Below are positions 36,385 through 44,925 of a DNA stretch of 64,000 bases, one piece after another. The first letter of the stretch is position 1; each line of letters starts with the position of its first letter. Position numbers and translations under genes: made by a program. The notes under the pieces are model-generated. The model was not told where the DNA came from, did no database searches, and saw only the letters and a list, made by a program, of their open reading frames with translations. Source of the DNA: Glaciimonas sp. (lineage in GTDB: Bacteria; Pseudomonadota; Gammaproteobacteria; Burkholderiales; Burkholderiaceae_D); the NCBI GenBank assembly GCA_012927585.1, contig JABBOY010000016.1:62001-126000 (forward strand), written 5' to 3'.

Positions 36385-38463
36385 ATGAATCTATTTTTCG
36401 AAGAATCCGGCGATTTCAAGTCCGGTCACGTACTTTCTCACAGCGGCGAATCGTATCAAGTCGAATTGCCCAGCGGCAAACGCAGCAAGGTGCGGGTCAA
36501 GGATGTGCTGTTGCAGTTCGAATCGCCTGCTGCCGCCGAATTGCTGACTGAAGCGCATCTGGCTGCTGAAGACCTGGATCTGGATTTTCTGTGGGAAGTC
36601 GCCGGTACCGAAGAATTCGGTTTCGCCGAACTGGGTGGCGAATATTTCGGCCATGCGCCGACGCCGAGCGAGGCCGCCGGTTTGCTGATGAAACTGCACG
36701 CAGCGCCGATTTATTTCCATAAAAAAGGCAAGGGTCGTTACAAGGCTGCGCCGCAAGCGTCGCTGCAAGCAGCCCAGGCCGGCATCGAGAAAAAGCGTTT
36801 GCAGTCGTTGCTGCAGGCGCAATATGTCGAGGAATTGAAAGCCGGTCAGTTGCCGCAGGCGATGCAAGCACTGGTGCGCCAACTCTTGTTTAAGCCGGAT
36901 AAAAATTCGCTCGAATACAAGGCGCTGGAGGCCGCCTGCAACGATTTGCACACCAGCGCGCCGCGTCTGATGCTGGCTTGCGGCGGCATCAACTCCGCCA
37001 AAGAATTGCACATGAGCAAATTCTTGCTGGAAAATTTTCCCAAAGGTACGGGTTTTGCGCTATTAGCAGTGCCTGCCATGCCGGAGTTGCCGGTGGCCGA
37101 TGTACAGGCTTTCTCGATCGACGACGTTACCACTACCGAAATCGACGACGCTTTTTCGCTGCAAATTTTGGCGGACGGTCTGGTGCGTATCGGCATCCAT
37201 ATCGCCGCGCCGGGTCTGGGGATTCGCCCGGACGACGCCATCGATGCGATTGCGCGTCAGCGCATGTCCACCGTGTATATGCCAGGCGACAAAATCACGA
37301 TGCTGCCGGACGAATTGGTGCAAGCCTTCACGCTGGGTGCCGGCCAGACTCGTCCGGCATTGTCCTTGTACGCCACCGTCGATACTGCGGATTGGTCAGT
37401 CATCGCCACCGAGTCGCGCGCCGAAGCGGTGCCGATGGTGTCGAACCTGCGCTTGAACGACCTCGATAGTCTGGTCACCGAAGAAGCTTTGGCGACAGGC
37501 GAGGGCGAATATCCGCATAAGGCCGAACTGGCCGTGCTGTGGCAATGGGCGCAAGTACTGGAACAGGGCCGGATGGCCAAGCGCGAGACTTTTGGACTAC
37601 GGCCGGAGCAAAACAATCGGGTCGATTACAACTTTTACGTCGAAGACGACGTGGTCAGCGTGGTGCGTCGCAAGCGCGGCGCGCCGCTCGACAAGATCGT
37701 CGCTGAGCTGATGATTTTCGCCAACAGCAGTTGGGGCAAAATGATGCACGAGCATGGTGTGCCGGGCATTTACCGCGCTCAGGGCGGCGGTACGGGCAAT
37801 GGCTGGGCGGCAAAAATGCAGGTCCGCATGGTCACGCACGCCGCGCCGCATCAGGGTTTGGGCGTCGATCAATATGCCTGGAGCACGTCGCCGTTGCGCC
37901 GGTATACCGATCTGGTCAACCAGTGGCAAATTCTGGCCTGCGTGCAGCATGGCGTCACTGCGCCGATGGCGGCCCCCTTCAAGCAGCGCGATGCCAGTCT
38001 GTTTGCAATCGTTTCTGCGTTTGAGACTGCCTATGCAGCGTATGGCGACTTCCAGTCGAACATGGAGCGCTACTGGTGTTTGCGCTGGCTGGGACAGGAA
38101 AATAGCCGGCTGGTTGAAGCAGTGGTGCTGAAAGACGAGATTTTCCGCCTCATCGATATTCCGCTGGTGATCCGGCTCTCGGGCACCGCGCCAATGGCGC
38201 GCGGCGCGCAAGTCCGGCTCGATCTGATTGGTTGGGACGAGGTCGACTTGACAGTGGAAGCGCGTCTGCTGGAAGTGATTGCCGTACCGGGCGCAGACAC
38301 TTTGGTGCAAACCGAAGAGGAAGATGAAATTAGCGACACCGAAGCCGAAACCGATGTTGCCAGCGGCGAGCAAGCGGCTGCCGAGAGCGACAGTGCGCAG
38401 CAACAAGCTGCGGCTGAGGTGGCATCAGGTGCAGATGCCGACAAGGGTGCATTGGCAGAATGA
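36385..38463 (+). CDS. RNase II-family exoribonuclease (RNB domain)
   Basis: The 692-residue protein has an RNB catalytic domain. The metal-binding aspartates lie in FSIDDVTTTEIDDAFS (about residues 243-258), and the second active-site region is WSTSPLRRYTDLVNQWQ. It degrades RNA 3' to 5'. The N-terminal part does not look like the usual pair of cold-shock domains, and the C-terminus carries a low-complexity Glu/Ala/Ser tail (about residues 640-692) after a short beta-rich region. This is the RNB variant common in Burkholderiales rather than E. coli RNase II or RNase R. Confidence 0.9.
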   Translation: MNLFFEESGDFKSGHVLSHSGESYQVELPSGKRSKVRVKDVLLQFESPAAAELLTEAHLAAEDLDLDFLWEVAGTEEFGFAELGGEYFGHAPTPSEAAGLLMKLHAAPIYFHKKGKGRYKAAPQASLQAAQAGIEKKRLQSLLQAQYVEELKAGQLPQAMQALVRQLLFKPDKNSLEYKALEAACNDLHTSAPRLMLACGGINSAKELHMSKFLLENFPKGTGFALLAVPAMPELPVADVQAFSIDDVTTTEIDDAFSLQILADGLVRIGIHIAAPGLGIRPDDAIDAIARQRMSTVYMPGDKITMLPDELVQAFTLGAGQTRPALSLYATVDTADWSVIATESRAEAVPMVSNLRLNDLDSLVTEEALATGEGEYPHKAELAVLWQWAQVLEQGRMAKRETFGLRPEQNNRVDYNFYVEDDVVSVVRRKRGAPLDKIVAELMIFANSSWGKMMHEHGVPGIYRAQGGGTGNGWAAKMQVRMVTHAAPHQGLGVDQYAWSTSPLRRYTDLVNQWQILACVQHGVTAPMAAPFKQRDASLFAIVSAFETAYAAYGDFQSNMERYWCLRWLGQENSRLVEAVVLKDEIFRLIDIPLVIRLSGTAPMARGAQVRLDLIGWDEVDLTVEARLLEVIAVPGADTLVQTEEEDEISDTEAETDVASGEQAAAESDSAQQQAAAEVASGADADKGALAE

Positions 38464-38547
38464 TGCAGGTACATTTCAGATCCGTTCGCGCTGGTGCGGC
38501 GTGTGCCGTAAAATCCCCATTCTTTGTCACTTAATACCCCGCTATTC

Positions 38548-39447
38548 GTGAAATTTTTCGATAAATTTACCCCGTTCTCGTGGGCTATCGCCGTGTCGGT
38601 GCTGCTGCATGGCGGCTTGTTGGCGGTGAATTTCGCTGCGCCGCAAGCACTGCGCTTTGCGCCGGCCGACCCCGGTCTGGAAGTGATTTTGGTTAATGCC
38701 CGTCACGACAAGGCGCCGCTCAAGGCCGAGGCGCTAGCGCAAGCCAACTTGGATGGCGGCGGCAATGCGGACAAAGGCCGCGCCAAATCGCCGTTGCCGG
38801 ATTTGCACAAAACCGAGGATGGCAAGAGCATGAAGGCGGCCAAGCGCAAGCAGGTGGAGTTGGAAGTGCAGCAAAAAAAGCTGATGACCCAACTACAGAA
38901 GAAGGACAACGTATTTCAAATGCAGGCGCAGAAAGACAAGGGCAAGCCGCAGGAAGCTCCAGCCGAGCCGCAGGGCACGGATTTGCTGGACAGCGCCAAG
39001 ATCATTGCGCGCATGGAAGCCGAAATTGCCAAGAATATCGAAGACTATAACAAGCGGCCGAAGCGCACCCAGATCACGCCGAGTACCCGCGGAGTCGGCT
39101 ATGCGATGTATTACAAGGCGCTGCAGGAACGCATTGAAAAGATCGGCACTTTGAATTTCCCGCAAAAAAACGGCAAGAAATTGTATGGCGAATTAACAGT
39201 CTCGATCCCGGTATTCCAGGACGGTAGTATTTTCGAGCGGGATGGCGGGCCGCGCGTCGAGCGCAGTTCCGGCAACCCGGACCTCGACAGCGCCACGCTT
39301 GCAATCGTCCGGCGTTCCGCCCCGTTCGGCCGCTTTCCCGACAATATGCGTAGCGCCGGTAAGGACGATCTCTGGGAAGTCATTGCCCGTTTCAAATTTA
39401 CCCGCGAAGAAGCGTTGGAAACTGTGCTCACCGCGCCTGCCAATTGA
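38548..39447 (+). CDS. TonB-like energy transducer protein
   Basis: The protein (about 299 residues from GTG 38548) has an N-terminal membrane anchor (SWAIAVSVLLHGGLLAVNF), a long Lys/Gln/Ala-rich periplasmic linker with probable coiled-coil around residues 95-135 and a C-terminal TonB domain (GELTVSIPVFQDGSI...SGNPDLDSATLAIVRRSAPFG). An in-frame TTG at 38524 is an alternative start. No exbB/exbD lies alongside. It may serve outer-membrane receptors or, as in some relatives, cell-envelope integrity. aroE follows after 16 bases. Confidence 0.82.
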   Translation: MKFFDKFTPFSWAIAVSVLLHGGLLAVNFAAPQALRFAPADPGLEVILVNARHDKAPLKAEALAQANLDGGGNADKGRAKSPLPDLHKTEDGKSMKAAKRKQVELEVQQKKLMTQLQKKDNVFQMQAQKDKGKPQEAPAEPQGTDLLDSAKIIARMEAEIAKNIEDYNKRPKRTQITPSTRGVGYAMYYKALQERIEKIGTLNFPQKNGKKLYGELTVSIPVFQDGSIFERDGGPRVERSSGNPDLDSATLAIVRRSAPFGRFPDNMRSAGKDDLWEVIARFKFTREEALETVLTAPAN

Positions 39448-39463
39448 ATTTTATGACCGCACT

Positions 39464-40270
39464 ATGACTGATACATACGCCGTCATCGGCAATCCGATAG
39501 CGCACAGCAAATCGCCTGAAATTCACGCCCGCTTTGCCCGGCAGACCGGGCAAGACATCGACTACCGGCGCTTGCTGGCGCCGCTGGACGGTTTCGCTCA
39601 AACTGTAGCGGGTTTCATCGCCGCCGGCGGCAAGGGCGCGAATGTAACGGTGCCCTTCAAGCTCGAAGCATGTGCGCTGGCAACGCGCTTGAGCGCGCGC
39701 GCGCAAGCAGCCGGCGCGGTCAATACGCTGAAGTTCGACGGTGATGCGATCTTGGGCGACAACACCGACGGCGTCGGCTTGGTAGCCGATATCGTGCGCA
39801 ATGCCGGCGTGCCGCTGGCCGGTCGGCGCATCCTGCTACTGGGTGCGGGCGGAGCCGCCCGCGGGGTGATTCTGCCGCTATTGGAGCAAGCCCCGACTGC
39901 GCTGGTGATTGCCAATCGGAGTGCTGCCAAAGCGGTGGCTCTGGCGCAACAATTCGCCGCCGATGGGCCGATTCTGGCAAGCGATTTCGCCGATCTGGAG
40001 GGCCCGTTCGATATCGTCATCAATGCCACCGCGGCCAGCCTATCTGCTACGCTGCCGCCGATTACGGCTGGCGTCTTCCGTCGCGCCACTTTTGCCTATG
40101 ATCTGATGTACGGCAAAGAACCAAGCATTTTCATGCGCTTTGCAGCACAGCACGGCGCCGTAGTACGCGATGGTCTGGGGATGCTGGTCGAGCAAGCGGC
40201 AGAATCGTTTTTGCTCTGGCGTGGCGTGCGGCCCGACACCGCGCTGGTGTTGGCGCAACTGCGGACTTGA
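39464..40270 (+). CDS. aroE: Shikimate dehydrogenase AroE
   Basis: The 268-residue NADP-dependent enzyme reduces 3-dehydroshikimate. Conserved segments are the substrate site VIGNPIAHSKSPEIH, KGANVTVPFK with the catalytic lysine, the NADP loop LLGAGGAARG and NRSAAKA, and DLMYGKEPSIF near the end. The ATG at 39464 begins the conserved N-terminus. It lies between the TonB-like gene and mtgA with short gaps, suggesting one transcript. Confidence 0.95.
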   Translation: MTDTYAVIGNPIAHSKSPEIHARFARQTGQDIDYRRLLAPLDGFAQTVAGFIAAGGKGANVTVPFKLEACALATRLSARAQAAGAVNTLKFDGDAILGDNTDGVGLVADIVRNAGVPLAGRRILLLGAGGAARGVILPLLEQAPTALVIANRSAAKAVALAQQFAADGPILASDFADLEGPFDIVINATAASLSATLPPITAGVFRRATFAYDLMYGKEPSIFMRFAAQHGAVVRDGLGMLVEQAAESFLLWRGVRPDTALVLAQLRT

Positions 40271-40282
40271 GCTGGCGTTCGA

Positions 40283-40978
40283 ATGAAAAAATTGCGTAAA
40301 TTGCTGTGGTGGCTGGTGCTGACGCCATTCTTGCTAATCCTGTTGCTGCAACTGTATTATTTTGTGCAAATCGGCCTGTGGGTCGTGTTTAATCCGTCTT
40401 CCACCAGCTTCATGCACGCGCAATTGGCGCAGTTGCAGGAAAAAGATCCGGCTGCGGTGCTTCAGAAAAAGTGGGTGCCGTACCAGCAGATTTCGAAGAA
40501 TCTCAAACGCGCGATCATCGTCTCTGAAGATGCGTTATTTGCCGAACACCAGGGCGTCGATTGGACAGCGCTGGAAAAAGCCTACCAGAAAAACGCCCGC
40601 AAAGGCCGAGTGGTGGCCGGCGGTTCGACCATCACCCAGCAACTGGCCAAAAACCTGTTCCTGTCGGGCAGCCGCAGCTATTTTCGCAAGGCGCAGGAAC
40701 TGGTGATTACGTACATGCTGGAATTCTGGATGCGCAAGGAGCGCATTTTTGAAATTTATCTGAATGTAGTCGAATGGGGCAGCGGAGTGTTCGGGGCCGA
40801 AGCCGCAGCGCGCCATTACTATGGTATTTCCGCAGCCAATTTAAGTCCCAGTCAAGCCGCTCGTCTGGCAGTGATGTTGCCCAACCCGCGTTATTACGAC
40901 AGCCATCGCGGCTCCGCATATCTGGCGCAACGCACTGGTCTGATTTTGCGCCGGATGGGTGCGGCGGAACTGCCGTGA
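40283..40978 (+). CDS. mtgA: Monofunctional biosynthetic peptidoglycan transglycosylase MtgA
   Basis: The 231-residue GT51 enzyme polymerises lipid II glycan strands. One N-terminal membrane anchor (residues ~9-32) precedes the catalytic domain. The catalytic glutamate is in [15 protein letters not shown]; the [15 protein letters not shown] and [16 protein letters not shown] motifs follow. Length matches the family. The gene follows aroE by 12 bases and complements the dcw-encoded synthetic machinery. Confidence 0.95.
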   Translation: MKKLRKLLWWLVLTPFLLILLLQLYYFVQIGLWVVFNPSSTSFMHAQLAQLQEKDPAAVLQKKWVPYQQISKNLKRAIIVSEDALFAEHQGVDWTALEKAYQKNARKGRVVAGGSTITQQLAKNLFLSGSRSYFRKAQELVITYMLEFWMRKERIFEIYLNVVEWGSGVFGAEAAARHYYGISAANLSPSQAARLAVMLPNPRYYDSHRGSAYLAQRTGLILRRMGAAELP

Positions 40979-41031
40979 CGCACTGCGTATACACGTGCGT
41001 CGTGTGCGCGGCGGCGTGACTGAGAGAATTT

Positions 41032-41397
41032 ATGATTAATGCCTTCGTTTTGCAAAATGGTCGGCTCAAACAAGTGTGTATCGATACGCGGGTCGATCTG
41101 GCCGATATCGAACCGTTGGACGGTCATACCTCGTTCCTGTTCGATAAAATCAATTTCCTGATGGATGCCACTGTCGGTCTGATCAACATCGACCAGAACA
41201 AGATCATTAAAATCTTCTCGGTCGCCAGCGTCGCCTTCCTGCCGCCGACCTTGATCGCCAGCATTTACGGCATGAATTTCAAGGGCTGGTTTCCCGAGTT
41301 GAATTGGGAATTCGGTTATCCGTTTTCGCTGGCGCAGATGCTGGCTTCGGCGATTACGCCATTCTGGTATTTCACACGCCGCGGCTGGCTTTGGTAA
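41032..41397 (+). pseudogene. corA: corA magnesium/cobalt channel gene with large in-frame central deletion
   Basis: The open frame encodes 121 residues. The first ~28 (MINAFVLQNGRLKQV...DLADIEP) match the extreme N-terminus of CorA. The rest, from LDGHTSFLFDKINFL onward, matches the C-terminal membrane part: the stalk end, the pore motif YGMN and the second membrane segment before the Lys/Arg/Trp tail. CorA proteins are usually about 315-325 residues, so roughly 200 residues of the cytoplasmic domain and stalk helix are missing without a frameshift. The ion-selectivity motif is kept, but the gating domain is not. It is probably non-functional; a mini-channel cannot be excluded. Repeat copy D starts 15 bases after its stop. 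Confidence 0.75.
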
Positions 41398-41412
41398 ATT
41401 CCATAAAAAATA

Positions 41413-41487
41413 GGGAGTATATGTATTTTTATGGAATTACCGCACTAAAATAATGCGGAACATAAAAATACATTCTGCAGTATAGCG
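41413..41487 (+). repeat. Dispersed intergenic palindromic repeat, copy D
   Basis: The most symmetrical copy. ATGTATTTTTATG (41421-41433) and CATAAAAATACAT (41461-41473) are perfect 13-bp inverted arms around the ACCGCA / TGCGGA core. It starts GGGAGTAT and ends CAGTATAGC. It lies between convergent corA and hemL and could also end transcription. Confidence 0.75.
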
Positions 41488-41540
41488 TTTTATAAAAATG
41501 CATTCCAGCGCCTATGTCGAAGACTGGAGATGCGCGTGTG

Positions 41541-42827
41541 CTATCCAGCCAGTTGCGCGAAGGCTGTGCGTGCAGCGGCGATGGTGGCGTCGATTACCGC
41601 GTCATCATGTTGCGCCGAGACGAAGCCGGCTTCAAAAGCAGCCGGGGCGAAGTACACGCCGGCGTCCAGCATCGCATGGAAGAAGAGATTGAACTTGTCT
41701 TTGTCGCCCGCCATGATTTCAGCATAGGTGGTCGGTACCGTAGCAGAGAAATACAATCCGAACATGCCGCCGACCGAGTCGGCGCAGAAGGTCACTCCAG
41801 CTTCTTTGGCTGCTGCCGTCAAACCTTGCACCAGTTTGGTGGTTTGCACCCCGAGCGAATCGTAGAAACCGGGCGCTTGTATCAATTTCAGCGTGGTCAT
41901 GCCGGCGGCGACGGCAACCGGATTGCCTGACAGGGTGCCGGCCTGGTACACCGCGCCGATCGGCGCCATCTGCTGCATCAGATCGGCGCGGCCGCCGAAA
42001 GCCGCCACCGGCAAGCCGCCGCCGATGACTTTGCCCAGCGCAGTCAAATCCGGCCTGATGCCATGCAGTGCTTGCGCGCCGCCGAGCGCGACGCGGAAGC
42101 CCGACATTACTTCATCAAAGATCAATACGGTGCCGTATTCGGTACACAGGCGGCGCAGCGTGTGCAGGAATTCGGAGCTGGCGCGCACCAGATTCATGTT
42201 GCCGGCAACCGGTTCGATAATTACGCAGGCAATGTCATGGCCGATCGACTTGAAAGTCTCTTCCAGTTGCCGGCTATTGTTGTAGTCCAGCACCAGCGTG
42301 TGCTTGATGAAATCTTCCGGCACGCCGGCCGAGGTCGGGTTGCCGAAGGTCAGCAAGCCGCTGCCGGCCTTGACCAGCAAGGAGTCGGCGTGGCCGTGGT
42401 AACAGCCTTCGAACTTGACGATCTTGTCGCGCCCGGTGGCGCCACGCGCCAGCCGCAATGCGCTCATGGTGGCTTCGGTGCCGCTCGATACCAGTCGCAC
42501 TTGTTCCACCGACGGCACCAGGCGGCAGATTTCTTCCGCCATCAGCACTTCGCCTTCGGTCGGCGCGCCGAAGCTCAAGCCCCGCGCTGCTGCCTGCTGC
42601 ACTGCCTTGACTACTTCGGGATGCGCGTGGCCGACGATGGCCGGGCCCCAGGAGCCGATGTAATCGATATAGCGGCAGTCGTCGGCATCCCAGAAATAGG
42701 GGCCTTCGGCGCGGGTGATGAAGCGCGGCGTACCGCCCACCGAGCGGAATGCGCGCACCGGGGAATTGACGCCGCCGGGCGTAGTTAGCTGGGCGCGCGC
42801 AAAGAGGTCTTGGTTTTTGGAAGTCAT
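41541..42827 (-). CDS. hemL: Glutamate-1-semialdehyde 2,1-aminomutase HemL
   Basis: The 428-residue PLP enzyme makes 5-aminolevulinate for haem synthesis by the C5 pathway. The N-terminal [49 protein letters not shown] and the PLP-lysine region [19 protein letters not shown] are all present. ATG at 42827 (MTSKNQ...) is preferred; the frame extends to a TTG at 42884, which would overlap the thiD remnant. The gene is complete. Confidence 0.95.
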   Translation of the reverse strand: MTSKNQDLFARAQLTTPGGVNSPVRAFRSVGGTPRFITRAEGPYFWDADDCRYIDYIGSWGPAIVGHAHPEVVKAVQQAAARGLSFGAPTEGEVLMAEEICRLVPSVEQVRLVSSGTEATMSALRLARGATGRDKIVKFEGCYHGHADSLLVKAGSGLLTFGNPTSAGVPEDFIKHTLVLDYNNSRQLEETFKSIGHDIACVIIEPVAGNMNLVRASSEFLHTLRRLCTEYGTVLIFDEVMSGFRVALGGAQALHGIRPDLTALGKVIGGGLPVAAFGGRADLMQQMAPIGAVYQAGTLSGNPVAVAAGMTTLKLIQAPGFYDSLGVQTTKLVQGLTAAAKEAGVTFCADSVGGMFGLYFSATVPTTYAEIMAGDKDKFNLFFHAMLDAGVYFAPAAFEAGFVSAQHDDAVIDATIAAARTAFAQLAG

Positions 42828-42880
42828 GGCAAGCAGTCGGTTAAATGTGGAAAGTGGTATTGAGCGTTGCGTATTGTCGA

Positions 42881-43056
42881 TCAAGGTTGTTGCAGGCCGG
42901 ATTCTTGCTGGATGTCTTCAATGCGCGCGGTATCGCTGACCAGAATCGAGGTCATCACGGATGTGACGTGGTATCCCATCGGCGCAAATGTAGCCAAGTC
43001 AGCCCGAATGCCGATGGCATTGACCGGATCGGAAAGGCCAAAGGTAAAAAAAGTTA
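42881..43056 (-). pseudogene. thiD: Remnant of thiD (hydroxymethylpyrimidine/phosphomethylpyrimidine kinase), N-terminal fragment
   Basis: The reverse strand reads about 55 residues including GLSDPVNAIGIRADLATFAP, then MGYHVTSVMTSILVSDTARI and [12 protein letters not shown] before a TGA at 42881-42883. This matches the N-terminus of the ThiD variant found beside hemL in Burkholderiales, where the segment is like SDPVGAAGIQADLATFAAMG...VTSIL. The family is about 265-290 residues, so some 80% is missing. No proper start codon is visible in frame. The usual order hemL-thiD-rubredoxin is kept, so this looks like a gene decayed in place. Confidence 0.72.
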
Positions 43057-43136
43057 GACAAGCGAGGAAGTTTGGCTTTGCACGACCGGTAGATTAATAT
43101 AGCTGATTTTGTATTCTACTGGATGGAGTGTCGGCT

Positions 43137-43319
43137 GTGAGCAACAAAAAAGAATTCAAGGCATGGATGTGCTTGATTTGCGGCTGGGTCTATGACGAGG
43201 CGCAGGGTTTGCCGGAGGAAGGCATAGCTGCAGGCACGCGCTGGGAAGACGTTCCCATGAACTGGACCTGCCCGGAATGCGGAGCGCGCAAGGAAGATTT
43301 CGAGATGGTCGCGCTCTGA
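43137..43319 (+). CDS. Rubredoxin
   Basis: The 60-residue protein carries the two Cys-x-x-Cys iron ligands of a rubredoxin: CLICGWVYDEAQG and CPECGARKEDFEMV. It is a small electron carrier. GTG at 43137 is preferred because a GGAG lies at 43125-43128 with suitable spacing; an in-frame GTG three codons upstream (43128) is possible. It is divergent from the thiD remnant and followed by a 154-base gap before pilG. Confidence 0.92.
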   Translation: MSNKKEFKAWMCLICGWVYDEAQGLPEEGIAAGTRWEDVPMNWTCPECGARKEDFEMVAL

Positions 43320-43473
43320 ATGGCATGATCACCCAGCGTATTTTGGCGGGTGCCGGCAATGCTTGTCGCCTGAATTTTGCAAAATTCGTCACTTGTGAAA
43401 TGTATTGTTTTAAAGCACTGCATTTTTTGTTACAGTTGGACAGAATTTCCAAACGGCTAGCCGGAGTGGCATC
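43320..43473 (+). promoter_or_regulatory. Gap upstream of pilG, likely promoter region
   Basis: The 154-base gap between rubredoxin and pilG is AT-rich from about 43370 to 43440 and probably contains the promoter of the pilGHIJL cluster. I cannot define -35/-10 boxes with confidence. A CCGGAG Shine-Dalgarno-like sequence lies at about 43460-43465. Confidence 0.4.
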
Positions 43474-43896
43474 ATGACAACTACGTTACAGGATGGCAAA
43501 TTGAAAATCATGGTAATTGATGACAGCAGCACCATTCGTCGCTCCGCAGAGATATTTTTGGGGCAGGCCGGTTATGAGGTCATACTAGCCGGGGACGGCT
43601 TCGATGCACTGGCGAAAGTTAACGATCACCAGCCGGCACTGATTTTTTGCGACATTCTGATGCCCCGGCTGGATGGTTACCAAACCTGCGCACTGATCAA
43701 AAAAAGCGCCAAATTCCACGCTACGCCGGTCGTCATGCTGTCGTCGAAAGATGGCTTGTTCGATCGCGCGCGGGGGGCGATGGTAGGGTCCTCCGAATAC
43801 CTGACCAAGCCGTTTACCAAAGACGGTTTATTAAAAACAGTGCGCGATCTTACCGCGCAGGCTGTTGATCAGCCACTCTTGAAGCAGGGAATATAA
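43474..43896 (+). CDS. pilG: Twitching-motility response regulator PilG
   Basis: This 140-residue stand-alone receiver domain has the expected acidic pair (MVIDDS), a phospho-acceptor in FCDILMPRLDG, conserved Ser/Thr in VMLSSKDG and Lys in YLTKPF. In Pseudomonas PilG is phosphorylated by ChpA and promotes pilus extension. It begins the pilG-pilH-pilI-pilJ-pilL cluster; pilH starts two bases after its stop. Confidence 0.93.
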   Translation: MTTTLQDGKLKIMVIDDSSTIRRSAEIFLGQAGYEVILAGDGFDALAKVNDHQPALIFCDILMPRLDGYQTCALIKKSAKFHATPVVMLSSKDGLFDRARGAMVGSSEYLTKPFTKDGLLKTVRDLTAQAVDQPLLKQGI

Positions 43897-43898
43897 AG

Positions 43899-44264
43899 AT
43901 GTCCATTCAAAAAATTTTGATTGTCGACGATTCGGCAACCCAGCGCTACTTCCTTACCGACCTCCTGGCCAAGAACGGATTTTCCGTATCCACCGCCGAG
44001 AATGGCGACGATGCATTATTGATGATTAAGGCCGACAAGCCGCAGTTGATCCTGATGGATGTGGTGATGCCCGGGAAAAACGGTTTCCAGGTGACGCGCT
44101 CGATTGCCCGCGACCCCGAAACTCAGGATATTCCGATCATCATTTGCACCAGCAAGGATCAGGAGACCGACCGCATCTGGGGTTTGCGGCAAGGTGCGCG
44201 CGACTATTTGATCAAACCGATCAATGCGCAAGAATTGTTGTCCAAAATCGCTGCGCTTGGCTAA
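43899..44264 (+). CDS. pilH: Twitching-motility response regulator PilH
   Basis: The 121-residue CheY-like protein has LIVDDSATQRYF at the N-terminus, the acceptor aspartate in LILMDVVMPGKNG, Thr in IICTSKD and Lys in YLIKPI. PilH acts opposite or as a sink to PilG in controlling pilus retraction. pilI follows after nine bases. Confidence 0.94.
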   Translation: MSIQKILIVDDSATQRYFLTDLLAKNGFSVSTAENGDDALLMIKADKPQLILMDVVMPGKNGFQVTRSIARDPETQDIPIIICTSKDQETDRIWGLRQGARDYLIKPINAQELLSKIAALG

Positions 44265-44273
44265 ACCTGTTCC

Positions 44274-44861
44274 ATGAGCGAACCTTCGATGCCTTGCATC
44301 CAGGCTGAATCCACCGATAAGCCGGGGCCGCTTGCGCGCCGGGTTCGCTTGCGTGAATTTCAGGCGCAGCTAGCGCAACGGGTGCAAGCTGCGCAAAGCA
44401 GCACGGAAAGTAATATCAATCAGCTAGGCGTAATGCTGGGAGGTGCGCACTGCCTGTTCGATTTGCGGCAGACCAGTGAAATCATGCCGGTGCGCTCGAT
44501 TACCAAAGTTCCGCTGACGCAGGACTGGTATCTCGGTCTGTCGAGCATTCGCGGCAATCTGATGGGTGTGATCGATCTTCCCCGCTTCCTGGGTTATGCG
44601 GGCACCCCGATTGATGCGGAGTGCCGGATTATCGTTTTATCGCGCGTACTCTCGCTGCCTGGCGGTTTACTGGTACCTCGCGTGCTGGGCTTGCATAATC
44701 CGCAGCAGATGACACCCGCCTCGGAGCCCGATCAGGTCTCCGAGTTGTCGCCTTGGCACTGGGCTAGCCAGCGCTATCGTGATGCGCAATCCCGGCTCTG
44801 GACGCAAATCGATGTGGCAGCGCTGGTGCAGGATTCCCGCTTTTTACAAATAGGTTTATGA
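44274..44861 (+). CDS. pilI: CheW-like coupling protein PilI
   Basis: The 195-residue protein has a CheW domain (about residues 45-190) with [22 protein letters not shown] and [21 protein letters not shown], equivalent to the CheW consensus where the receptor and kinase bind. It couples the PilJ receptor to the PilL/ChpA kinase. The ATG at 44274 lies nine bases after pilH. Confidence 0.9.
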   Translation: MSEPSMPCIQAESTDKPGPLARRVRLREFQAQLAQRVQAAQSSTESNINQLGVMLGGAHCLFDLRQTSEIMPVRSITKVPLTQDWYLGLSSIRGNLMGVIDLPRFLGYAGTPIDAECRIIVLSRVLSLPGGLLVPRVLGLHNPQQMTPASEPDQVSELSPWHWASQRYRDAQSRLWTQIDVAALVQDSRFLQIGL

Positions 44862-44925
44862 GCGATTCTGGCAAGCGTTGCTGCGCACGCCGGTCGTCTC
44901 TTCATTGACAATAGGAGATTTTTTT

